Shown here piece after piece: positions 40,829 to 48,043 of a stretch of 64,000 nt of DNA. The position numbers were made by a program, and so were the translations under genes. Source of the DNA: Micromonospora sp. NBC_01796 (GTDB taxonomy: Bacteria; Actinomycetota; Actinomycetes; Mycobacteriales; Micromonosporaceae). The stretch covers positions 7,672,001 to 7,736,000 of the forward strand of contig NZ_CP109078.1 in the NCBI RefSeq assembly GCF_035917455.1, in the 5' to 3' direction. The notes beneath the pieces were generated by a model that had not been told where the DNA came from, did not search any database, and saw only the letters and a list, made by a program, of their open reading frames with translations. Every line of letters begins with the position of its first letter. Position 1 is the stretch's first letter.

Positions 40829-41902
40829 TCAGGCGGTGCAGGTGGCGCCGTTCAGCTTGAATCCGCTCGGTGGTGGGCTGGACGAACCGCTGCTGATGAA
40901 GCCGATCGTCGCGGACGCGCCCGGTGCCAGCGAGCCACCCCATGTCGGTGCGGTGGCTGTGGCGGTACTGCCGCTCTGCGAGACGGTGGCGTTCCAGCCC
41001 TGGCTGATGGTGTTGCCGCTGGGCATGGTCCAGCTTGCCGTCCACGGGTTGACCGCCGCGGTGCCGTTGTTGCGTACGGTCACCGTGGCCTGGTAACCGC
41101 CGGACCAGGAGCTGTCGACGCGTACCGAGCCGGTGCACGCTCCCCCACCGGCGGGCGGGGTGGTCGGAGGTGCTGTGGTGGGTGGCGGAGTCGGCGGTGC
41201 GGTGGTCGGCGGCGGGTCGGTCGGGCCGCCGTTACCGCCGAAGTTGACGTCGGAGCAGTTGTAGAACGCCTCCGGGCTGTCGGAGCGCTGCCAGATCGAG
41301 TAGATGATGTGTCGCCCGCTCTTGTTGGGCAGGCGGGCGTTCCAGACGTACTCGGCGCCCGATGCCCCGCTGCCCAGCGGAGGGTTGGTGATCTGGTCGA
41401 ACGGCGTCGCGTCCAGATCCGACCACTTCAGCGGCGCGTTCGGGTTCCACCCGTCCCGGGTGACGTACTGGTACCAGGTGCCGGGGTGCGGGGCCCAGGC
41501 GTTGTACCGGAACGTGATGGCCGCGCCGGACTGGAGGTTCGTCGTGGGCCAGTCGGCCGAGGCCGCGTTGTACGCGGCGTACTTCGTCGTCCCGGCACCG
41601 CAGAGCGCGCCGTCCGGGATGATCTCCCGGTGCCGGCCGGCCGCGTTGCTGATGAGGACGGCGAAGAAGTCCCACAGCGGCTGCTTGCCGCCCTGTGCCA
41701 CCGCCGCGGCACAGGCGGGGTTGGTGGGGTTCAGGTCGCCGCCCCCACCGGCGCGACCGTCGAGGTAACACGCGTACGTACGGGTCGCGGGATACGTCAT
41801 AGCCCCGTGGGCCAGTACGGCATCGGGCTTGAGGAGCAGCGGGAGCCCGCTGCCCAGGATCGCGGCGGCGGCGATGACCGCCAGCCTGCGTCTGATTCGC
41901 AA
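40829..41902 (-). CDS. AA10 lytic polysaccharide monooxygenase with CBM2
   Basis: A 357-residue secreted LPMO. The signal peptide is residues 1-31; processing before HGAMTYP leaves the N-terminal copper-binding histidine (H32 of the precursor). The second histidine is H139 in NAWAPHPGTW, and SDSPEAFYNCSDV (about 207-219) closes the catalytic domain. A Thr-Pro linker (about 226-255) joins a CBM2 cellulose-binding module (about 257-357). Copper and a co-substrate (O2 or H2O2) drive oxidative cleavage of crystalline cellulose or chitin; CBM2 favours cellulose. Together with the esterase at 35708 it supports a polysaccharide-degrading lifestyle. No ligand is missing. Confidence 0.95.
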   Translation of the reverse strand: MRIRRRLAVIAAAAILGSGLPLLLKPDAVLAHGAMTYPATRTYACYLDGRAGGGGDLNPTNPACAAAVAQGGKQPLWDFFAVLISNAAGRHREIIPDGALCGAGTTKYAAYNAASADWPTTNLQSGAAITFRYNAWAPHPGTWYQYVTRDGWNPNAPLKWSDLDATPFDQITNPPLGSGASGAEYVWNARLPNKSGRHIIYSIWQRSDSPEAFYNCSDVNFGGNGGPTDPPPTTAPPTPPPTTAPPTTPPAGGGACTGSVRVDSSWSGGYQATVTVRNNGTAAVNPWTASWTMPSGNTISQGWNATVSQSGSTATATAPTWGGSLAPGASATIGFISSGSSSPPPSGFKLNGATCTA

Positions 41903-42307
41903 CGCACTTTCCTTTCGGTGCGGCCACGGCCGTCACTCGCGCGTCCGCCCGGAGGACGGGTCGCGGAAGCTGCGGGAACGTGGGCTCGGGCCACCGTAGG
42001 AGTTGCACCCGGGTGCCCGACGCCGAAGATCTGGACGGTGTCTCGCGTCCGCACCACTCGGTCCGCATCCGGAGCGTCGCCCACCTCGCTCCGTGCCCGG
42101 GAACCGTCGGCGCAGACGGCCACTCGCGACCGGCACGCACCGACATTCGACCACAGGGCGGTCCATTAAGCAATGTACGTCGATGGAACCGCCCCCCGTC
42201 GTACACATGGAACAGCGGGCCCGACCTCCGCGAGGAAGGTCGGACCCGCTGGTTGCGGAGCCGTTCACCCGGATCCGGCAGCGACAGCTACCGGCGCCGG
42301 GAGTTGC
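41903..42307. other. Gap between LPMO and LVIVD genes
   Basis: A 405-base intergenic region. It carries the LPMO promoter region at its left end and the 3' flank of the LVIVD gene at its right end. I see no gene. The main structure is the hairpin at 42213-42251, and an AT-richer patch (TTAAGCAATGTACG) at about 42166-42179. Confidence 0.6.
42213..42251 (-). terminator. Terminator hairpin after LVIVD gene
   Basis: A 15-bp stem (CAGCGGGCCCGACCT / AGGTCGGACCCGCTG, one mismatch) with a 9-base loop, 57 bases past the LVIVD stop on the minus strand. Confidence 0.6.
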
Positions 42308-43753
42308 TCACCAGGACCAGTAGCTGGGCTGGGTCTGCGGGTTGAACTCCTTGTACGGCTGGAGCTTCGCGGTCCAGGTACGCCAGTCGTTCAGGTCGAG
42401 CACATCCAGGCCCTTCTGGATGTCGTTCGAGTAGATGTAGCCGTTGTAGTAGTACGCCGACCACGATCCACCCGTCACCAGGCGCGTGTCCGAGAGCGGA
42501 CCCCGCTCCCAGTAGGCGATTTCCTTCGGCTCGGCCGAGTTGGTGAAGTCCCAGACCGAGATGCCGCCCTGGTACCACGCCTGCACCATGATGTCGCGGC
42601 CGAGCACCGGGATCAGCGAGCCGTTGTGGGCCACGCAGTTCTCGAAGTTCGTGTTCTCCCGCGGAATCTTGTAGTAGCTACGGAAGACCAGCGCACGACC
42701 GTCGCCCCGACCGGTGATGTCGTAGATGCCGTCGGCGCCACGGGTGGCACCGATCGTCGGGTTGCAGGTCGGGCCGCCGCCGCCACCGAGTTCGTCGGTG
42801 AAGACGACCTTGGTGCCCGCGTTGTTGAACGTGGCCGAGTGCCAGAACGAGAAGTTCACGGTGTCGCGTACCGAGCTGATCACTCGGGGCGCTTCCCGGT
42901 TCTTGATGTCGAACAGCACACCGTCGCCCATGCAGGCGCCCGCCGCGAGGTCCTTCTCCGCGTAGACGGTGATGTCGTGGCAGCCGGCGGTCGCCGAGCT
43001 GCCGTTGCCACCCGGGTTACCGCCCTCCGGGAAGAGCACCGGCGTGGCCACCACAGCGGCGTCCGTCGGCTTCTTCAGCGGGACCTTGATGATGGAGATC
43101 AGGTCGTGCGGCGGCTGGCAGTCCGGGAAGGCGGCGTTCGGGCTGTACGAGGAGACGTACAGGTAGACCGTCTTCTTGTCCTTGCTCGGAACCAGGGTGT
43201 GGGTGTGCGACCCGCACTTGGTCTCGACGGACTTGATGTAGCGGGGGTTCTTCTTGTCCTTGATGTCGAAGATCTTGATGCCCTCCCAGGAGGCGGGGTT
43301 CGCCGCCGACTGGGACGTGCTGGCACACGAGTCATCGCTGCGGGACGAGTCGGTCGACAGGAACAACAGGTCACCGTGGACGGTGATGTCGTTCTGCGAG
43401 CCGGTGCAGAGCACCTGCGACACGACCTTCGGCGACCGCGGGTTCTTGACGTCGAAGATGACGAACCCGTCGTAGTTGCCGCTGAAGGCGTAGTTCCCCG
43501 AGAAGGCGAGGTCGCTGTTGAGGGCGGCCTCCGTGTTGAACGGGCCCACCTTCGGTACGTTGGCGATCTGGCGCAGGTTCGGGCTGCTCGAGATCTCATC
43601 GACACCGGGTATGGCGTCCACGGTGGGCGGAGCGGGGGTCCGCTCCTGGGCACTGCTGGGCGGAGCGGTCGCCACGCCGAGCACGAGCAGGGCACTCGCG
43701 GCAAGCCCGACGATGCGGAGTCGCCGCGACCCTGGTGGGGAAAGGTTGAACAT
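42308..43753 (-). CDS. Secreted LVIVD-repeat beta-propeller protein
   Basis: A 481-residue exported protein. The signal peptide ends near residue 36 (PPSSAQ). The rest is built of blade-like segments with the LVIVD-type pattern, e.g. GFVIFDVKNPRSPKVV, GIKIFDIKDKKNPRYI and LFDIKNREAPRVISSV, indicating a beta-propeller. Several histidine/aspartate clusters (HTHTLVPS, ATAGCHDITVY) might bind metals. The biological role is unknown. It is divergent from the DUF305 gene with a 142-base shared region containing a perfect CRP-like palindrome, so the two are probably co-regulated. This gene pairing is one I associate with actinomycetes, but I cannot confirm how widespread it is. Confidence 0.88.
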   Translation of the reverse strand: MFNLSPPGSRRLRIVGLAASALLVLGVATAPPSSAQERTPAPPTVDAIPGVDEISSSPNLRQIANVPKVGPFNTEAALNSDLAFSGNYAFSGNYDGFVIFDVKNPRSPKVVSQVLCTGSQNDITVHGDLLFLSTDSSRSDDSCASTSQSAANPASWEGIKIFDIKDKKNPRYIKSVETKCGSHTHTLVPSKDKKTVYLYVSSYSPNAAFPDCQPPHDLISIIKVPLKKPTDAAVVATPVLFPEGGNPGGNGSSATAGCHDITVYAEKDLAAGACMGDGVLFDIKNREAPRVISSVRDTVNFSFWHSATFNNAGTKVVFTDELGGGGGPTCNPTIGATRGADGIYDITGRGDGRALVFRSYYKIPRENTNFENCVAHNGSLIPVLGRDIMVQAWYQGGISVWDFTNSAEPKEIAYWERGPLSDTRLVTGGSWSAYYYNGYIYSNDIQKGLDVLDLNDWRTWTAKLQPYKEFNPQTQPSYWSW

Positions 43754-43810
43754 CTGGCGGCACCCTTCGAAAGGGGTTAACGATGTTGAGGACCTTACCT
43801 AACCCATCAA

Positions 43811-43842
43811 TTCCTCGATGTGATGAGTATCACATCGAGGAA
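43811..43842. promoter_or_regulatory. Perfect 14-bp inverted repeat with CRP-like core
   Basis: TTCCTCGATGTGAT and ATCACATCGAGGAA form a perfect inverted repeat with 4 bases between. The core TGTGATGAGTATCACA (43819-43834) fits TGTGA-N6-TCACA, the consensus of cAMP-receptor-type regulators such as CRP and GlxR. It lies between the divergent LVIVD and DUF305 genes, 53 bases before the DUF305 start. TATTAT at 43860-43865 may be the -10 element of DUF305. Confidence 0.7.
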
Positions 43843-43895
43843 CTCGCGCGTCACCTGGCTATTATCCAAGACGATCTTCGACGAGGAGAGACCAG

Positions 43896-44609
43896 ATGAC
43901 TGGAACAAGCCGACGGCGGATCGTCCTCGTCGCCCTGGTGGCACTGCTGGTGGTCGGCGGCATCGCCGCCGTACAAGGGTTCTCCGGTGGTTCGTCCACT
44001 GACGACCGTACCGCCGGGGCCACCGCCGGCGGCACCCCGAGCCCCTCCGTGGGCACCGGCGGGGACGCTCCGGTGATCATGCCCGGCCGGCCCGGCGAGT
44101 CCGCCTCGATCGCGCCGCCCGGTGAGCAGGTCGCACCGAACACACCGCGTTACAACACAATGGACGCGGAGTACATCCGGATGATGATCCCGCACCACAG
44201 CCAGGCCCTGCTGATGACCGAGCTGGTGCCCGACCGCGCCGCCGACCCCCGGATCAAGGTGCTGGCCGGACGGATCAAGGACACCCAGGGGCCCGAGATC
44301 CTGCGTATGCGCGGCTGGCTGGAGTCGTACGGGCTGGACCCGGACGAGGACAAGCGTCGCGGCCACGACCACGGCACGATGGCCGGCATGCAGAGCCCCG
44401 AGGCGATCGCCCGGCTCACCGCCGCCCGCGGCGCCGAGTTCGACCGGCTGTTCATCGAGATGATGACCAACCACCACCAGGGCGCGATCGACATGTCGAT
44501 CAACCTGCTCAAGGTCGGCGTCGACCTCATCGTGGAGGAGATCGCCACCGCCGTCGCGTCCGAGCAGAACATCGAGATCCAACGCATGCGTGGGCTGCTG
44601 ACCGAGTAG
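43896..44609 (+). CDS. DUF305 exported protein
   Basis: A 237-residue exported or membrane-anchored protein. An N-terminal hydrophobic segment (about residues 9-29) is followed by a Ser/Gly/Pro-rich linker. The DUF305 domain (about 85-237) has the two histidine signatures MMIPHHSQALLM and MMTNHHQGAIDM in a ferritin-like helical bundle, with conserved aspartates near each. The family is linked to metal, notably copper, handling, although function is unproven. AGGAGAG is well placed before the ATG. It is controlled, by position, by the palindrome at 43811-43842 together with the LVIVD gene. Confidence 0.9.
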   Translation: MTGTSRRRIVLVALVALLVVGGIAAVQGFSGGSSTDDRTAGATAGGTPSPSVGTGGDAPVIMPGRPGESASIAPPGEQVAPNTPRYNTMDAEYIRMMIPHHSQALLMTELVPDRAADPRIKVLAGRIKDTQGPEILRMRGWLESYGLDPDEDKRRGHDHGTMAGMQSPEAIARLTAARGAEFDRLFIEMMTNHHQGAIDMSINLLKVGVDLIVEEIATAVASEQNIEIQRMRGLLTE

Positions 44610-44689
44610 GGGGCGCCACCCCGGGGTGGTGGTCGCCGGGACACCGGGCCGCCGGCCACCACCGGCCGTGGACTGCCTAAGCTGATCCG

Positions 44690-45082
44690 ATGGCCGAGGA
44701 GCTGGACGAGGAAACCCTGGCGTTCGCGCACCGGATGTTCGACCTCGCACGCGAGGGCCGGACCGAGGAACTGGTCGGCAACGTGGCGGCCGGGCTCCCG
44801 GTCAACCTGACCAACGACAAGGGCGACACGCTGCTGATCCTGGCCGCGTACCACGCGCATGCCGACACCGTCGCCGCGCTGCTGAGCCACGGCGCCGACC
44901 CGGCCCGGACCAACGACCGGGGACAGACGGCACTCGCCGCGGCCGTCTTCCGCCGCTCCACCGGGACCGTCAGCGCCCTGCTGGACGCCGGCGCCGTCCC
45001 GACCCAGGGCAGCCCGTCGGCGATCGAGACGGCCCGGTTCTTCGAACTGCCCGACATGCTCGCGCTGCTGCAACGCGCCTGA
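44690..45082 (+). CDS. Ankyrin-repeat protein
   Basis: A 130-residue cytoplasmic protein of about three ankyrin repeats: GLPVNLTNDKGDTLLILAAYHAHADTVAALLSHGADPARTNDRGQTALAAAVFRRSTGTVSALLDAGAVP shows the GxTxLxxAA pattern twice. Ankyrin repeats mediate protein-protein contact; the partner is unknown. It is preceded by 81 bases after the DUF305 stop and followed by 63 bases before the next gene, all on the same strand. No ribosome site is obvious, so coupling to an upstream transcript is possible. Confidence 0.85.
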   Translation: MAEELDEETLAFAHRMFDLAREGRTEELVGNVAAGLPVNLTNDKGDTLLILAAYHAHADTVAALLSHGADPARTNDRGQTALAAAVFRRSTGTVSALLDAGAVPTQGSPSAIETARFFELPDMLALLQRA

Positions 45083-45145
45083 CCGGTCGTCGCAGTCGTT
45101 CGGTCGCGGCGTTTGACCGGGCCCAGGACGGGTAGCCGGCCGGCC

Positions 45146-45397
45146 ATGACGACCCCGCAGACACCGGACGCCCTGCTCGTCGGAGGGCCCCGGGACGGCA
45201 CGCTGTTCAGCGCCGAGGACGCCTCGAGCGTCGAACTGGAGATCGACGGGTTGGTCCAGCGCTATCTGCGTACCGACCGGCAACACGACCGGGACGGCAC
45301 CCCGATGGTGGTGTTCGCCTACGACGGCGTGACCGACGCGGGCGTCACCCAGGCCGAGGTCGAGGCGAGCGACCAGGTATACAGGGCGGGTGGATGA
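45146..45397 (+). CDS. Small hypothetical protein
   Basis: An 83-residue protein that I do not recognise. It begins MTTPQTPDALLVGGPRDGTLFSAEDASSVEL and contains a short beta-rich part without cysteines. The opening ALLVGGPRDGTLF resembles many short actinobacterial proteins of unknown role. The ATG at 45146 is chosen over the frame's earlier ATG at 45113. Its last eight bases overlap the start of the DUF3500 gene, which suggests a coupled pair. Confidence 0.65.
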   Translation: MTTPQTPDALLVGGPRDGTLFSAEDASSVELEIDGLVQRYLRTDRQHDRDGTPMVVFAYDGVTDAGVTQAEVEASDQVYRAGG

Positions 45398-46340
45398 TCC
45401 CGTACACCGGCAGATGCGGACCGCGGCGACGGCGCTGCTGAGCGCGCTCGCCGGCCCGGAGCGCGAACTCGCGGCCCGCCCCTTCGACGCGGACGCGGAC
45501 CGGCGATGGATCGAGTACCGTCCCCGACCCCGGCCCGGGGCCTGCATCGCCGACCTGGACCGGACCGCCCGCAAGGCCGCGCACCGGCTGCTCGCCACCG
45601 CGCTGAGCCCGCACGCGTACGCCCAGGCGATGGGCATCATCGCGCTGGAGGAGGTGCTCGACCGGCAGGAGGACTGGCGCCGGCAGCGGCACAGTGACGA
45701 CTACTGGGTGGCCGTCTTCGGCGACCCGGACCGGGACGACCACTGGTCCTGGCGGTTCGAGGGGCACCACCTCTCGGTGACCATGACCGTCCTGGACGAC
45801 CAGGTCTTCCCCACCCCCGTCTTCCTCGGCGCCAACCCCGCCACGGTCAGCTACGCCGGGCGGCCGATCAGCCGCCCGCTCGCCCCGGAGGAGGATCTGG
45901 CCCGCGAGCTGCTGGACGCGATCGGCCCGGTCGGCCGGGCCGCCGCGATCGTCTCCGACCGGGCGCCGGACGACCTGCGCAGTGGCCCCTCGCCGGTGGC
46001 GCCGGCCCGGATCGAACCGCTCGGGTTGCGGGCCGCCGGGCTGGGTTCGTCCGCGCGGGCGATGCTGGACCAGCTGGTCGCCCTCTACCTCGACCGGCTG
46101 CCGCCGGAACTGGCCGCCCGTGAGGCGGTACGGGTCGCCGGCGGCGACCTGCACTTCGCCTGGCAGGGCCCGACCGTCCCCCGGCAGCGGCACTACTACC
46201 GGATCCAGGGCGACGACCTGCTGATCGAGTACGACAACACCAGCGAGGACGGCAACCACCCGCACACGGTGCTCCGCCGCCCGCACAGCGACTTCGGCCA
46301 CGACGTCCTGGCCGCCCACCGCGCCGCCGTCCCCCACTGA
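45390..46340 (+). CDS. DUF3500 protein
   Basis: A 316-residue protein of the DUF3500 family. The signature is HWSWRFEGHHLSVTMTV near residue 120, with the conserved GHH, followed later by GDDLLIEYDNTSEDGNHPHTVLRRPHSDFGHD near the C terminus, containing conserved histidines that could bind a metal. No signal peptide is visible. Function is unknown to me; the family occurs in diverse bacteria and some eukaryotes. The GTG start overlaps the preceding small gene by eight bases. Confidence 0.85.
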   Translation: MDDPVHRQMRTAATALLSALAGPERELAARPFDADADRRWIEYRPRPRPGACIADLDRTARKAAHRLLATALSPHAYAQAMGIIALEEVLDRQEDWRRQRHSDDYWVAVFGDPDRDDHWSWRFEGHHLSVTMTVLDDQVFPTPVFLGANPATVSYAGRPISRPLAPEEDLARELLDAIGPVGRAAAIVSDRAPDDLRSGPSPVAPARIEPLGLRAAGLGSSARAMLDQLVALYLDRLPPELAAREAVRVAGGDLHFAWQGPTVPRQRHYYRIQGDDLLIEYDNTSEDGNHPHTVLRRPHSDFGHDVLAAHRAAVPH

Positions 46341-46384
46341 CCGCCGCCCTCTCCCCCGCACCCGCCCAGGACCGCTCTCGTAGA

Positions 46385-46430
46385 GAAAGAGTGGCAATTC
46401 CGGGCCCGATAGCACCTCTTTCAGGGAATT
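46385..46430. repeat. Imperfect palindromic element in convergent gap
   Basis: GAAAGAG (46385-46391) mirrors CTCTTTC (46416-46422) and AATTCC (46396-46401) mirrors GGAATT (46425-46430), giving two interleaved alternative stems. CTCT-CGT-AGAG precedes it. The patch is AT-rich for this DNA. The pattern recalls short dispersed palindromes of actinomycetes as I remember them. Confidence 0.4.
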
Positions 46431-46464
46431 AGCGCTGGTCGGGGAGCGGTGCGCGGGGTGGGGG

Positions 46465-46959
46465 TCAGGTGCGGTGGGGGTGGGGGGCGGGTTCGAAGTC
46501 GGGACGGAGGGTGTCGAGCGAGCCGGGTTCGCCGCCGCCCTGGTCGAAGCGGCGTACCAGGACGGCGCCCAGCCACACCCCGACCGCCCCGACCGCCAGC
46601 GCCAGCAGTTCGACCGCGACCAGAACACCGGTGGCGGCGTACTCGGGTGAACCGGAGCGGATCAGGCAGGCGAAGACGAACAGCACCGCCACCCCGGCGT
46701 TGACCAGGTTGAACGTGATCGCGGTCCGGCGGGTACGCCCGTCCGGGACGTCCCAGAGGTCGACGAGTCCGGCCCCGGCGGCCAGTGCCGCGGCGACCAG
46801 CGCAGCCACCACCGTCCAGTAGCCGACCTCACCGAGGAACGTCGGACCGCCCGCGAGGTAGGTCAGGTCGAAGACCACGGCACTGACGAACAACCCGAAC
46901 GGGAAGGTCACCAGCATCGGTTGGATCGGGTGACCCTGCACCCGCAAACGGCTCTCCAC
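46465..46959 (-). CDS. DUF2231 membrane protein
   Basis: A 164-residue membrane protein of the DUF2231 family with four helices. GHPIQPMLVTFPFGLFVSAVVFDLTYL at the start is the family signature; the conserved His-Pro and the FPFG helix are typical, and SPEYAATGVLVAVELLAL forms the fourth helix. It ends with a Gly/Glu/Pro-rich cytoplasmic tail. The GTG start at 46959 has GGGGAGG eight bases upstream. Function unknown. The gene is convergent with DUF3500 across a 124-base gap and divergent from nothing; the ANTAR gene upstream is on the same strand. Confidence 0.88.
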   Translation of the reverse strand: MESRLRVQGHPIQPMLVTFPFGLFVSAVVFDLTYLAGGPTFLGEVGYWTVVAALVAAALAAGAGLVDLWDVPDGRTRRTAITFNLVNAGVAVLFVFACLIRSGSPEYAATGVLVAVELLALAVGAVGVWLGAVLVRRFDQGGGEPGSLDTLRPDFEPAPHPHRT

Positions 46960-47112
46960 GGCGGCGACCTCCCCGGTTCGTTCATCGACTACCGTCAGGC
47001 CCTACCCCGCACGGTATCGCGCCGAACCGGATTTCCGACACGCTGTGTATCGCCTTCCGACGCGATCAGCGAGAATCTCCCGGCGCGCCGCCCGCGGCGC
47101 GCCGGGAGAAGA

Positions 47113-47856
47113 TCACGACGTACGCGACCGGGCCAACGATCGGACCAGCCGCTCGGCCACCTCCCGCAACGGGATCGACAGGGCTCCCGAGGTACGCCGG
47201 AGCACCTGCAACGCCTCGGGCGCGGAACAGCCCCGCTCGGTCATGATCACCGCGATCGCCTGGCCGACCAGCTCACCGTTGGCCAGGGTCCGGTCCAGCT
47301 CACCGCTGAGCGCGTGCTGCCTGGCCCGGTCCCGGACCGAGGCGAGCAGCAGCCCGGCATGCTCGGCGAGCAGCATGGCTGTCACCTGCCGCTGCTCACC
47401 GAGCGCCCCGGGCTCACGCGCGTAGAGGTTGATCGCCCCCACCACATGATCGTCGACGTCGACCGGGGCGGAGATCACCCCCCGTACGCCGAGCGCCCGC
47501 GCCCGCCGGGTCCAGCCCGGCCACCGGGACTCCCTGCGCAGGTCGGCGACGTGCACCAGATCCCGGGTACGGATCGCGGTCAGCGCCGGCCCGTCCGTGC
47601 CGTACTCGATGTCGTCCAGACTCCGGGAGGCCGGATCGGACGCCACCACGGCGGCCGGCGCCCCGGCCCGCAACACGGTCACCCCGCACCAGGTCACCCC
47701 CGGAATGGCCCGTTGGCTGGTCCGGACGAGTCGCTCCAGGGCGTCGTCGAAGTCGTTGCTCGCGATCAGCCCGGCGGTCAGTTCGCGCAGCAGGGCGGCG
47801 GTCTCCAGCACACCCAGCGTCTCGGTGGGGTGCGCCGCCCGGATCTCCAGGCTCAC
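47113..47856 (-). CDS. GAF-ANTAR transcription antiterminator-type regulator
   Basis: A 247-residue cytoplasmic regulator. Residues about 20-165 are a GAF sensor domain (GVISAPVDVDDHVVGAINLYA), and residues about 180-247 are an ANTAR RNA-binding domain (LDRTLANGELVGQAIAVIMTERGCSAPEALQVLRRTSGALSIPLREVAERLV), the family that binds paired stem-loops to prevent termination. This two-domain layout without a receiver is common in actinomycetes. The start is GTG at 47856. No response-regulator gene is adjacent, and the RNA target is unknown. The nearest downstream gene on this strand is DUF2231. Confidence 0.9.
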   Translation of the reverse strand: MSLEIRAAHPTETLGVLETAALLRELTAGLIASNDFDDALERLVRTSQRAIPGVTWCGVTVLRAGAPAAVVASDPASRSLDDIEYGTDGPALTAIRTRDLVHVADLRRESRWPGWTRRARALGVRGVISAPVDVDDHVVGAINLYAREPGALGEQRQVTAMLLAEHAGLLLASVRDRARQHALSGELDRTLANGELVGQAIAVIMTERGCSAPEALQVLRRTSGALSIPLREVAERLVRSLARSRTS

Positions 47857-47998
47857 CGGGCCGGGGCCCAGGCCACCACCGCGTACCGCGCGGCACGCCC
47901 CGCTCGTTCGCTCGCCTCGGTCATGTCTCGCCTTTCCCCGGCCTGATCGGACCCGCCCTACTACCCGTGCGGGCCGAGGATCAAACCGGGAAAAGCGA

Positions 47999-48033
47999 GG
48001 GCCCCGCCCACCGACCTGCGGTGTGCGGGGCCC
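47999..48033 (-). terminator. Rho-independent terminator of secA2
   Basis: A 15-bp stem (GGGCCCCGCCCACCG / CGGTGTGCGGGGCCC, one mismatch) with a 5-base loop starts 11 bases after the secA2 stop; on the minus strand it is followed by a TTTT run. This is the clearest intrinsic terminator in the window. Confidence 0.75.
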
Positions 48034-48043
48034 CGGCTTCCGG

